In this document: positions 16,690-23,942 of the stretch, in pieces
Layout: the number at the start of each line of letters is the position of its first letter
Position numbering within the stretch: position 1 is the stretch's first letter
Assembly: GCA_938034415.1 (NCBI GenBank)
Contig: CALHLE010000064.1
Coordinates: forward strand, 1 to 60,515
Reading direction: 5' to 3'
Source: an uncultured Anaerolineae bacterium
GTDB lineage: Bacteria; Chloroflexota; Anaerolineae; J036; Brachytrichaceae
Length of the DNA: 60,515 nucleotides
Translations under genes and position numbers: made by a program
Notes under the pieces: model-generated
What the model was told of the DNA's origin: nothing
What the model saw: only the letters and a program-made list of their open reading frames with translations
Databases searched by the model: none

Positions 16690-17673
16690 CTTGCCCGTCG
16701 GCGTCGTCCCCTCGACGTGGGGGAAGCGCTTCATCCACCACAGGTGATGCCGGCGCATGTCGCCGCCGCCCCAGTCGGCGCAGTTCATCTCGCGCGCTTG
16801 ACCGGTGAAGTTTGGGTAGTTCAACCAGTCATCGGCGTTGCTCCACACCGTCCGGCGGTTGCCCCAGTCGTAGTCGGCCTCGCTGTTGGGCGCGAAGTGC
16901 ACGTTGCCGCATGCCGCCATGCCGGGGTGAAGCGCGTCGTAGCGCGCGAACTGCTTCCACAAGTTCCCCGATAGGTTGATGCCAGGCGACGGCCGATTGA
17001 CGATCGCCGATCGTCGCAGGCCGATTGCCCCGAGCAGCCGCCCCCACCACGACCGACTGTGTTCCGACGTTCTCGCCGTGCTCCCAGGTGCGCCGGCTTC
17101 ATCGGGAATATCGCTGAAGACGTGCTCCATGATGCTCTCGGCGCGATGGCCTAGGTCTTCGAGCATTTCACCCACGCCGCGCTCGTAGTTGAAGCCCATC
17201 ACCACGAAGCGACGCGCGACTTGCGCCGTGCCGGGAATGACCGGGCCGTTGCACCAGATCGCACCGCGCCCGCCCATGCACGACTCGTATAGGCCGGCGT
17301 AGGGAAAAGCCATGATCCACAGTTCGTCCACCAAGCCGGCCTCCAGCTTACGCACGAAGTCGCAGCGCCGCAGGATCGCCGGATAGTCGGCCGTATCAGG
17401 TTGGTGAAATCCGCTGCGGGCGCGCCAGGCGCTCAGGTAGCCGGCGTCGTCGTAGCGAAAGCCGTCTTGCTTGATCGGATACTCATCCAGTTCGATGCGC
17501 TCGACGATCTGATAGCGCACATAGCCGTGGCTGGCTTCCTCCACATCGGCGATGTATTGCGCGCAGAGCTGGTCGGGATCGTTCCAGCCGAGGACGTGAT
17601 TTAGCCGTCTGCCTCCCTCGGCCTCGAGGATAGGGTTGTAGATGACGAGCGAGACGCGCGGCGCAAGCGTCAT
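16648..17673 (-). CDS. Conserved protein of unknown function, aromatic-rich
   Basis: The 341-residue protein has no signal peptide and no membrane helix. Marked segments are LCAQYIADVEEASHGYVRY, VDELWIMAFPYAGLYES, a FNYERGVGEMLEDLGHRAES helix with MEHVF, and a C-terminal part rich in Trp, Asn and Cys (CGNVHFAPNSEADYDWGN, WLNYPNF, HHLWWMKRFPHVEG). Similar arrangements occur, as I recall, in secreted proteins of myxobacteria and Actinobacteria, often with carbohydrate-binding partners, but no catalytic role is known to me. A TACAAT hexamer seven bases upstream supports the ATG at 17673 over longer in-frame starts. The 3' end overlaps rimI by 42 bases in convergent orientation. Confidence 0.65.
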   Translation of the reverse strand: MTLAPRVSLVIYNPILEAEGGRRLNHVLGWNDPDQLCAQYIADVEEASHGYVRYQIVERIELDEYPIKQDGFRYDDAGYLSAWRARSGFHQPDTADYPAILRRCDFVRKLEAGLVDELWIMAFPYAGLYESCMGGRGAIWCNGPVIPGTAQVARRFVVMGFNYERGVGEMLEDLGHRAESIMEHVFSDIPDEAGAPGSTARTSEHSRSWWGRLLGAIGLRRSAIVNRPSPGINLSGNLWKQFARYDALHPGMAACGNVHFAPNSEADYDWGNRRTVWSNADDWLNYPNFTGQAREMNCADWGGGDMRRHHLWWMKRFPHVEGTTPTGKLNNWWRYVVGLEF

Positions 17674-17680
17674 GCCGCGA

Positions 17681-17686
17681 ATTGTA
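17681..17686 (-). promoter_or_regulatory. -10 hexamer for the unknown gene at 17673
   Basis: TACAAT on the minus strand, seven bases from the ATG; predicts a leaderless transcript. Confidence 0.5.
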
Positions 17687-17763
17687 TGCGCGTCCTCATG
17701 TCGGCGCTTTGCCTTGAGCTTGCCGAAAGGCGCCGGCCGGCCACATGTGGCATCATTCGCGCC

Positions 17764-18207
17764 ATGTTGAGGGTAGAGCGGGATATCGTCATTGCGCGGC
17801 CATCGGCTGAAGTGTTCGCGTTTGTGTCGAACTTTGACAACTTCACCCGCTGGTCCACCGATGTGGTGAAGGCCGAGCTGCTGAACGGCCAGCGCGTCGG
17901 CGTGGGGACGCGGGCGCGCATCACCCGTCGGGCGCTGGGCCAGCATTTCGACATGCTGTTCGAGATGGTGCACTTTGAGCCGCCGGCGCGCCTCAGCTTC
18001 CGCGGCGAGATGTTAGGCATCCCCTTTCGCAGTGGGCTGCGCTTCGATCCGGCGAGCGCCGGCACCCGCGTGACGCAGAGCGGCGAGGTGGTCATCCCGC
18101 CGCTGCTCTTCATGGTCGAGCCGACGGCGCGCCAGGTGCTTGCCACGATGTTCGAGAACGATTTGCGCAAGCTCAAGCAGGTGCTGGAATCCGATGATTG
18201 GTCCTAA
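17764..18207 (+). CDS. SRPBCC-fold protein (polyketide cyclase/START-like)
   Basis: The 147-residue protein shows the SRPBCC pattern: a first strand VERDIVIARPSAEVFAFVSNFDNFTRWSTDV, a central strand-rich block with FEPPARLSFRGEMLGIPF and TRVTQSGEV, and a long C-terminal helix TARQVLATMFENDLRKLKQVLES. The fold makes a hydrophobic pocket for lipids or small aromatic ligands; the ligand is not readable here. I chose the ATG at 17764 because the fold starts right after it. The next gene begins inside its last five codons, so the two are probably co-transcribed. Confidence 0.82.
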   Translation: MLRVERDIVIARPSAEVFAFVSNFDNFTRWSTDVVKAELLNGQRVGVGTRARITRRALGQHFDMLFEMVHFEPPARLSFRGEMLGIPFRSGLRFDPASAGTRVTQSGEVVIPPLLFMVEPTARQVLATMFENDLRKLKQVLESDDWS

Positions 18208-19066
18208 GCGCATCTGGGTCGGTATCGGGTTGGTCTTGACCCTCGCGCCGGCGGCCTGCGCTGCGCCGCCCGACATGCGGCCTGCAACTGTTGTGGTTAC
18301 TCCCTCGGCAACCCCCAAGGCTACTGTTGCGCCGGCTGAACCGTCGCCTGCGCCGGAACCGCCGCCTGCCGTCGTCACCTACACCTACGCCATCATCCGC
18401 GCCTACCCGCACGACCCCGCTGCGTTTACGCAGGGCCTCGTCTACGCCGACGGCGTGCTGTATGAGAGCACCGGGCTGTATGGGCGCTCCAGCCTGCGCC
18501 GCGTCGCGCTGGAGACCGGCGAGGTGCTGCAGCAGCGCGACCTCCCCGCGGAATACTTCGGCGAGGGATTGGCGCTGTTCGATGGCCGGCTGATTCAGCT
18601 CACCTGGCAGAACAACATCGGCTTCGTGTACGACGCCGCATCGTTCGCGTTGCAGCAGACGTGGACATATCCCACTGAAGGCTGGGGATTGACCCACGAT
18701 GGCACGCACCTGATCATGAGCGACGGCAGCGCCACGCTGCGCTTCCTCGATCCGCGCACCTTTCAGGCGCAACGCGAGGTGCTGGTAACCGACGGCGGCC
18801 GGCCGGTCGGCTGGCTTAATGAATTGGAATACGTCAACGGCGAGGTGTTCGCCAACGTGTGGCAGACCGACTGGATAGCGCGGATTGATCCGCAAACTGG
18901 TCGTGTGCTGGGATGGATTGACCTGAGCGGCCTGCTCGCGCCCGAAGAGCGCCAGGGCGCAGATGTGCTCAACGGCATCGCCTATGACGCACAAAACGGC
19001 CGTTTGTTCGTCACCGGCAAGCTCTGGCCCAAGCTGTTCGAGATCACCCTCACGCCCCGGCCATGA
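18194..19066 (+). CDS. Glutaminyl-peptide cyclotransferase (plant/bacterial beta-propeller type)
   Basis: The 290-residue protein has an N-terminal export signal ending LAPAACAAPP, which may be a weak lipobox, then a proline-rich linker to about residue 60. The rest is a beta-propeller of the plant-type glutaminyl cyclase family: PHDPAAFTQGLVYADGVLYESTGLYGRSSLRR, LTWQNNIGFVYD, EGWGLTHDGTHLIMSDGS, LNELEYVNGEVFANVWQTD and GADVLNGIAYD. Such enzymes turn N-terminal glutamine into pyroglutamate, protecting exported proteins from aminopeptidases. It probably works outside the membrane. The start overlaps the SRPBCC gene; the following ATPase gene begins about 30 bases after the stop. Confidence 0.88.
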   Translation: MIGPKRIWVGIGLVLTLAPAACAAPPDMRPATVVVTPSATPKATVAPAEPSPAPEPPPAVVTYTYAIIRAYPHDPAAFTQGLVYADGVLYESTGLYGRSSLRRVALETGEVLQQRDLPAEYFGEGLALFDGRLIQLTWQNNIGFVYDAASFALQQTWTYPTEGWGLTHDGTHLIMSDGSATLRFLDPRTFQAQREVLVTDGGRPVGWLNELEYVNGEVFANVWQTDWIARIDPQTGRVLGWIDLSGLLAPEERQGADVLNGIAYDAQNGRLFVTGKLWPKLFEITLTPRP

Positions 19067-19080
19067 TGCCGCCGTGGCGT

Positions 19081-19086
19081 TACAAT
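19081..19086 (+). promoter_or_regulatory. -10 hexamer for the HerA-type ATPase gene
   Basis: TACAAT nine bases before the ATG at 19096. It argues for that ATG rather than the in-frame one at 19063 and for a leaderless message. Confidence 0.5.
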
Positions 19087-19095
19087 GCAACGCAC

Positions 19096-21543
19096 ATGCC
19101 CCAGACGCTTTCAGCATTCGACCGGCCAGGGAAGCTCTATCTGGGCCGCGAATTCGACTTCGATGCCGGTCAGCCGACCGGCGATCCCATCTTTCTTAGC
19201 CTGCGCGACCTGACCACGCATGCCGTTTGCCTGGGCATGACCGGCACCGGCAAGACCGGCCTGGGCATCGTCGTGTTGGAAGAGGCGCTCCTGCAGGGTG
19301 TGCCGTGCATCATCGTGGACCCGAAGGGCGACATCACCAACCTCGCGCTCAGCTTCCCGCAGATGCAGCCGGCCGATTTTTACCCCTGGCTGGATGCGGA
19401 CGAAGCGGCGCGCCAGGGGATGACGCGCGATCAGCTCGCCGTAGCGACGGCGCAGCGGTGGCAGGCCGGGCTGGCGCAATGGGGCATCGGGCCGGCGCGC
19501 ATCGCTGCGCTGCGTGACCGCGTGACGTTCGACATCTACACGCCCGGCAGCGACGCCGGCATCTCGGTGAACGTGCTGCACAGCCTCGCCCCGCCGAACG
19601 ACCCCAACCTGACCTGGGCCAGGAACGCCGAGGCGCTGCGCGAGCGCATCGCCCAGGTCGTCCAGGCCATCCTTGGCCTGGCTGGGGTCGAGGCCGACCC
19701 GCTGAAGAGCCGCGAGCATATCTTGCTGGCCAATGTCTTCGAGGCGTCATGGCGCGCCGGCCAACCCCTCGACATCGCCTCGCTCATTCGCCAAGTCCAA
19801 GACCCGCCCGTCCGTCGCGTCGGCGCGTTCGATATGGACGTGTTCTATCCGCGCGCCGAGCGCTTCCGGTTGGCGATGGCGCTGAACAACCTCGTCGCGT
19901 CGCCGTCGTTTGCCGCGTGGACGCAAGGTGCCCCGCTCGACATCGCCAGCATGATCGCGCCCGACCGCAGCGCCGGCGGGACATCCCCCATTGGCAAAAC
20001 GCGCGCCGCGATCTTCTACCTGGCGCATCTGGGCGAAGCCGAGCGGCAGTTCTTCGTCGCGTTGCTGCTCTCGCAGTTGGTGTTGTGGATGCGGGCGCAG
20101 GCCGGCACTTCGTCGCTGCGCGCCCTGGTGTATTTCGACGAGGTGTTCGGCTATGCGCCGCCATTCCCGCGCAATCCGCCGACCAAGACGCCGCTGATGA
20201 CGATCATCAAACAGGGGCGCGCCGCCGGCCTGGGGGCCTTCCTCGCTACGCAGAACCCGGCCGATCTGGACTACAAGGGCCTGGCGAACATCGGCACGTG
20301 GTTCATCGGGCGCCTGCGCACTGGGCGCGACCGCGACCGCGCGCTCGAAGGGCTGGAGGGCGCAGGCGCCGGCTTTGACCGTGCGCATTTTGAAGCCCCG
20401 CTGAGCACGCTGCCGCCGCGCGTCTTCCTGTTGCAAAGCGCGGCCGGCGATCCGCGCTTCTTCCACTCGCGCTGGGCGATGAGCTTCCTGCGCGGCCCGC
20501 TCACGCGCGACCAGGTGGCGACCCTGGCAGGCAAAGACAGGCCGAGGCCATCGCCGGTCCCGCCATTCGCCCCCAGCAGTGCGCTCCCGCGCAGCAATTC
20601 TGTTGACGCGCCGTCCTTCGCATCCGGCGATGCGCGCCCTGCGTTGCCGCCCGGCGTGAACGAAGTCTTTCTGCATGACGACCGGCGGACCCGAGGCGCG
20701 GGACAGCGCCCGCGATATGTGCCGCATCTGCTCGCCGGCGCTTTGGTGCGCATCGCCGACCGCGCCAGTGGCGTGAATCACGACGAGCGCTACACCTATT
20801 TGTTGCCGCTCGATGCCGCAGCTTACGCGCTGGATTTCACGTCTGCGCGCATCATGCCCGAGCTGTCGCCGGCGGCGTTTGCGCGCGAACCGCTTGCCGG
20901 CGCGCAGTTTGCGCCGGTGCCGCCGGGCATTGACGCCCGCTGGATGAAGCGCGCAGAACGCGCCCTAATCGAGCACATCTATCGTCGCGGCGCAACCCCC
21001 ATCCTGTTCAATCGGACGCTCAAGGTGTATAGCCGGCCGGGTGAGACCCAGCTCGACTTTCGCCGACGCTGCGAGGCGATAGCCCGCGAGCGGCGCGACG
21101 CCGAGGCGCTTAAGCTACATGCCCAATTTGACCGGCGCATGCAGACGCTGCAGGACAAGTTGGCGCGCGAGCATCGCGAGTTGGAATCCGACCGGGTGGA
21201 GCTGAGCGCGCGCAGGCGCGAGGAGCTGCTGGGCGGCGTCGAGTCGCTGTTCAACCTGTTCGTCGGTCGTCGGCAGAGCTACGCCGTGGCGTTTGGCGCG
21301 CGCCGCCGGCGCGCGGTGGAATCCGCCGAGCGCGAGGTGCGCGAATCAGAGGAAACCATCGCTAAGCTGAATGCCGACCTCGAGGCATTGGCGCAGGATT
21401 ACAAAGCCGCCCTGGGGCAGGTGAGCGACAAGTGGATGCGCGCGCTCGGCGACGTAGTTGAGGTGCCGCTTGCGCCGAAGAAGAGCGACATCTTCGTCAA
21501 TCTGATGGCGATTGCCTGGGTGCCGGAGGACGGCGCCGAATAG
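19096..21543 (+). CDS. HerA/VirB4-type ATPase with C-terminal coiled coil
   Basis: The 815-residue protein has a HerA-type core. Walker A is GMTGTGKT (residues 47-54), CIIVDPKGD follows, LVYFDEVFGY is the Walker B with catalytic Glu, and FLATQNPADLDYKGL with an RTGRDRDRALEGL segment gives the sensor and arginine-finger region. A linker leads to a basic, Arg/Glu-rich coiled coil (about 640-790) and a short tail. HerA-family enzymes pump DNA or proteins as hexamers; the partners NurA or a secretion channel are not encoded nearby. No membrane helix is seen. The next gene, on the other strand, is a QueF-like protein. The target of this ATPase is unknown. Confidence 0.82.
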   Translation: MPQTLSAFDRPGKLYLGREFDFDAGQPTGDPIFLSLRDLTTHAVCLGMTGTGKTGLGIVVLEEALLQGVPCIIVDPKGDITNLALSFPQMQPADFYPWLDADEAARQGMTRDQLAVATAQRWQAGLAQWGIGPARIAALRDRVTFDIYTPGSDAGISVNVLHSLAPPNDPNLTWARNAEALRERIAQVVQAILGLAGVEADPLKSREHILLANVFEASWRAGQPLDIASLIRQVQDPPVRRVGAFDMDVFYPRAERFRLAMALNNLVASPSFAAWTQGAPLDIASMIAPDRSAGGTSPIGKTRAAIFYLAHLGEAERQFFVALLLSQLVLWMRAQAGTSSLRALVYFDEVFGYAPPFPRNPPTKTPLMTIIKQGRAAGLGAFLATQNPADLDYKGLANIGTWFIGRLRTGRDRDRALEGLEGAGAGFDRAHFEAPLSTLPPRVFLLQSAAGDPRFFHSRWAMSFLRGPLTRDQVATLAGKDRPRPSPVPPFAPSSALPRSNSVDAPSFASGDARPALPPGVNEVFLHDDRRTRGAGQRPRYVPHLLAGALVRIADRASGVNHDERYTYLLPLDAAAYALDFTSARIMPELSPAAFAREPLAGAQFAPVPPGIDARWMKRAERALIEHIYRRGATPILFNRTLKVYSRPGETQLDFRRRCEAIARERRDAEALKLHAQFDRRMQTLQDKLAREHRELESDRVELSARRREELLGGVESLFNLFVGRRQSYAVAFGARRRRAVESAEREVRESEETIAKLNADLEALAQDYKAALGQVSDKWMRALGDVVEVPLAPKKSDIFVNLMAIAWVPEDGAE

Positions 21544-21567
21544 CGAAGGGCGCAGCGGCGCCTCCGT

Positions 21568-21924
21568 TCATCCGCCCGCTCGCCCGTGCTCGGCCACGAT
21601 CTCAACGACCACGCCGTGTTCGCGTTCGGTGTGCGCGTGCACCCGCGCCCAGATCGGCCGCAGGCGCTCGAACATGTCATCGAGTATCCGGTTGACGGCG
21701 CTCTCCAAAGACATCGGCGCGTCCTCGAACGAGCGCAGGTATGCCATGAAGCTAGGGAAGTCGAAGAGCACCTCGTTGGGCGCGTAGGTGATCGTCATGA
21801 CGGCGAAGTTCGTCTTCTCCGGCTCCATCTCGTAGCGGCAGCGAAACCCCGGATAGGTCAGCGTCACAGTGTAGGTGCGCAGACTCTTGGTGTTGGGGAT
21901 GGTCTTGATGTCGGCCTGAATCAT
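21568..21924 (-). CDS. QueF-like T-fold protein lacking the catalytic residues
   Basis: The 118-residue protein follows the QueF (preQ0 reductase) outline: TYTVTLTYPGFRC, TNFAVMTITYAPNEVLFDFPSFMAYLRSF, then AVNRILDDMFERLRPIWARVHAHTERE. In QueF the first block carries a catalytic Cys and a following Asp, and the second an ESKS-type substrate motif. Here the Cys position holds a different residue, with a cysteine two or three residues earlier. The Asp is Asn, and the ESK motif is DFPS. So it is probably not a preQ0 reductase. It may bind a pterin- or purine-like ligand as a T-fold scaffold, or have a new activity. No other queuosine gene is nearby. Confidence 0.6.
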   Translation of the reverse strand: MIQADIKTIPNTKSLRTYTVTLTYPGFRCRYEMEPEKTNFAVMTITYAPNEVLFDFPSFMAYLRSFEDAPMSLESAVNRILDDMFERLRPIWARVHAHTEREHGVVVEIVAEHGRAGG

Positions 21925-22011
21925 GGCGTCACTCCCGATTTTGCGTCACACAATCATGTGTCGTCAACTCGTCCTTAGCCTGTGATGCTGGGCCGACGGC
22001 AGAGAGGCGGC

Positions 22012-22827
22012 TCAGGCCCACGCGCGTCGGCGCAGCTCTCGCGGTGCGCAGCCGTAGCGCTGCTTGATGAGCCGCGAGAAGTGGAACGGCGTCTGGAAGC
22101 CGCACTGCGCGGCGATCTCGCTCGCCGGCAGGCCGCTCTGGATGAGCAACTGTGCGCCGCAACGGACGCGCGCGTCCCAGGCGTAGCGCATCGGCGTGGT
22201 GTGCAAGTGTTGGCGGAAGAGCTTGATGAGGTGAGCCGGCGATACATTGGCGGCGCGAGCGATTTCGTCCAGCGTGATCGGCTGCGATAGGTTGGACTCG
22301 ATGAATCGCTGCGCCTTCAAGACGGCCTCCGGCGTGAGCGAATGCAGCGCAGCGCGTTCGGCCTCGAAAACGTAAGCGTGTAGCGCGCTCAGCCCTAGTT
22401 GCGCCAGCAGCGCCTGGGCCGAAGGCAGGTCGCTCGGCGCCAAAGATAGCCCTATCTCGATCAAGCCATGCAAACGCGGCGTGATGGGCAGGCAGAACGG
22501 CGTCGCGGCCAGCGCCTCGCGCAGCGGCGCATCTACCAACGATGGATGCACGGCGCACCAGGTGTGATGGGTCTGTGTCGCGACGGCGAATTGAAACCAC
22601 TCGGCGTGGCCGGGCTGCATCAGCGCGATGTGCTGACCGGGCAGGTGATGCAGCTCATCATCCACCTGGATGTGCGCTTCGCCTTCGTAGATGGCGACCA
22701 GTTGGAAGTCCTGCTGCACGCGTGGGCCGCACTGGCCGCCCGGCCGGTAGGTCACGTCGCCGAACGTGACCGTGCCCGTGGCGCAGACTCGGTGAATGCT
22801 AGATAAATTCTGAATCAGCGCAGACAT
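22012..22827 (-). CDS. AraC-family transcriptional regulator
   Basis: The 271-residue regulator has an N-terminal cupin sensor domain (about 15-140, with GEAHIQVDDELHHLPGQHIALMQPG) and a C-terminal pair of helix-turn-helix motifs: ITLDEIARAANVSPAHLIKLFRQHL and LPASEIAAQCGFQTPFHFSRLIKQRYG. AraC proteins with a cupin usually sense a sugar. The gene is divergent from the phytanoyl-CoA-dioxygenase-like gene, with 35 bases between starts, so it likely controls that gene and itself. The ATG at 22827 is preferred to a TTG at 22836. Confidence 0.93.
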   Translation of the reverse strand: MSALIQNLSSIHRVCATGTVTFGDVTYRPGGQCGPRVQQDFQLVAIYEGEAHIQVDDELHHLPGQHIALMQPGHAEWFQFAVATQTHHTWCAVHPSLVDAPLREALAATPFCLPITPRLHGLIEIGLSLAPSDLPSAQALLAQLGLSALHAYVFEAERAALHSLTPEAVLKAQRFIESNLSQPITLDEIARAANVSPAHLIKLFRQHLHTTPMRYAWDARVRCGAQLLIQSGLPASEIAAQCGFQTPFHFSRLIKQRYGCAPRELRRRAWA

Positions 22828-22849
22828 GGCGCGCAAGCCGGAAACGTGC

Positions 22850-22855
22850 TATTAA
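22850..22855 (+). promoter_or_regulatory. Extended -10 for the PhyH-like gene
   Basis: TGC TATTAA, seven bases before the ATG at 22863, inside the short divergent region that must also hold the AraC operator. Confidence 0.4.
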
Positions 22856-22862
22856 GTCTCGC

Positions 22863-23885
22863 ATGTCCATGCCAGAAGCACAAACCGACCTGCTTGACCC
22901 GCGCGTTCCCTTTCCTCCTTTTGGCTCATGGCGAGCCGGACGGCCGGCCGGCTGGTTTGACCTGCCGATGACGCCCGACAAGGCGCAGTTTTACAAAGAC
23001 AACGGCTTTCTAGTAATTGAGAACGGCGCCGATCCCGATGTGTTGCGCGCGCTGATCCGCGAGACGGTCGCGTTGTGCCGGGGTGAGCGCGGGCCGATCA
23101 AAGGTGTCACGCCGGCTGACCCGAGCGAAAGCGACGATGACGTGATGCGCCGCTACTTGTGCATTCACTTCCCGCACAAGCTGTCTAAAGTGATGCATGA
23201 CGCGCTGTCGTTGCCGGCCATCGTCGAGGTGCTCACCCGCGTGATCGGCCCGAATGTCAAGTGCATGCAGAGCATGTTGTTCATCAAGGCCAGCGGCAAA
23301 CCGGGCCAGGCCTGGCACCAGGACGAGTTTTACATCCCCACGCGCGATCGCTCGCTGACCGGCGCGTGGATCGCGCTGGATGATGCCACGGTCGAGAACG
23401 GTTGCCTGTGGGTGATCCCCGGCTCGCACAAGCACGGCATCCTCTGGCCGCAGCACCAACAGCGCGACCCGCGCTTCGACTGCGCCGGCGAGGCGACCAT
23501 GTTCCCCTACACCGACGCTGACGCCGTGCCGGTCGAGGTGAAGGCCGGCAGCATCGTGTTCTTCAACGGCTATCTCCTGCACCGCTCACTGCCGAACTAT
23601 GCCCGGAGCGGCTACCGGCGTGCGCTGGTGAACCACTACATGAGCGCCGAGTCGCTGTTGCCCTGGCACTGGGGCGATAAGCCGCATGGCTCGATCGCCG
23701 GCCTTGATTATCGTGACATCGTGATGATCGCAGGAGTAGACCCGTATGCGTGGAAGGGGATCGAAGAGCGCGCGGCGGCACACGTGCGGCCCAGCGGCGA
23801 GGGCGGTTGCGGCAACATCGAGCGCAACATCGAGGCGCTCAAGTTCCGTAACATGGTGCTGCTGGCCGAGGACCATGATGATTAG
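22863..23885 (+). CDS. Phytanoyl-CoA dioxygenase family protein (Fe(II)/2-oxoglutarate oxygenase)
   Basis: The 340-residue protein carries the iron-binding triad of the family: WHQDEFY (His152, Asp154) and the distal His240 in GYLLHRSLPN, with an arginine for 2-oxoglutarate a little after. WVIPGSHKHGILWP is the usual loop before the barrel core. Bacterial members hydroxylate many small molecules, including natural products and sugar or amino derivatives, so a phytanic-acid role must not be assumed. The gene is divergent from an AraC-type regulator and convergent with a fucose-isomerase-like gene, which suggests use of a carbohydrate or related ligand. The stop codon is built into a strong terminator hairpin. 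Confidence 0.88.
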   Translation: MSMPEAQTDLLDPRVPFPPFGSWRAGRPAGWFDLPMTPDKAQFYKDNGFLVIENGADPDVLRALIRETVALCRGERGPIKGVTPADPSESDDDVMRRYLCIHFPHKLSKVMHDALSLPAIVEVLTRVIGPNVKCMQSMLFIKASGKPGQAWHQDEFYIPTRDRSLTGAWIALDDATVENGCLWVIPGSHKHGILWPQHQQRDPRFDCAGEATMFPYTDADAVPVEVKAGSIVFFNGYLLHRSLPNYARSGYRRALVNHYMSAESLLPWHWGDKPHGSIAGLDYRDIVMIAGVDPYAWKGIEERAAAHVRPSGEGGCGNIERNIEALKFRNMVLLAEDHDD

Positions 23886-23912
23886 GGGCGATCGCGAACG
23901 ATCGCCCCTTTT
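23884..23912 (+). terminator. Rho-independent terminator after the PhyH-like gene
   Basis: AGGGGCGATCG (23884-23894) and CGATCGCCCCT (23899-23909) pair perfectly over 11 bp with loop CGAA, followed by TTT. The hairpin begins inside the stop codon. With the convergent gene ending at 23943, it may act on both strands. Confidence 0.85.
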
Positions 23913-23942
23913 CTATTGCCTACCGATTGCTGCTGCTACGTG

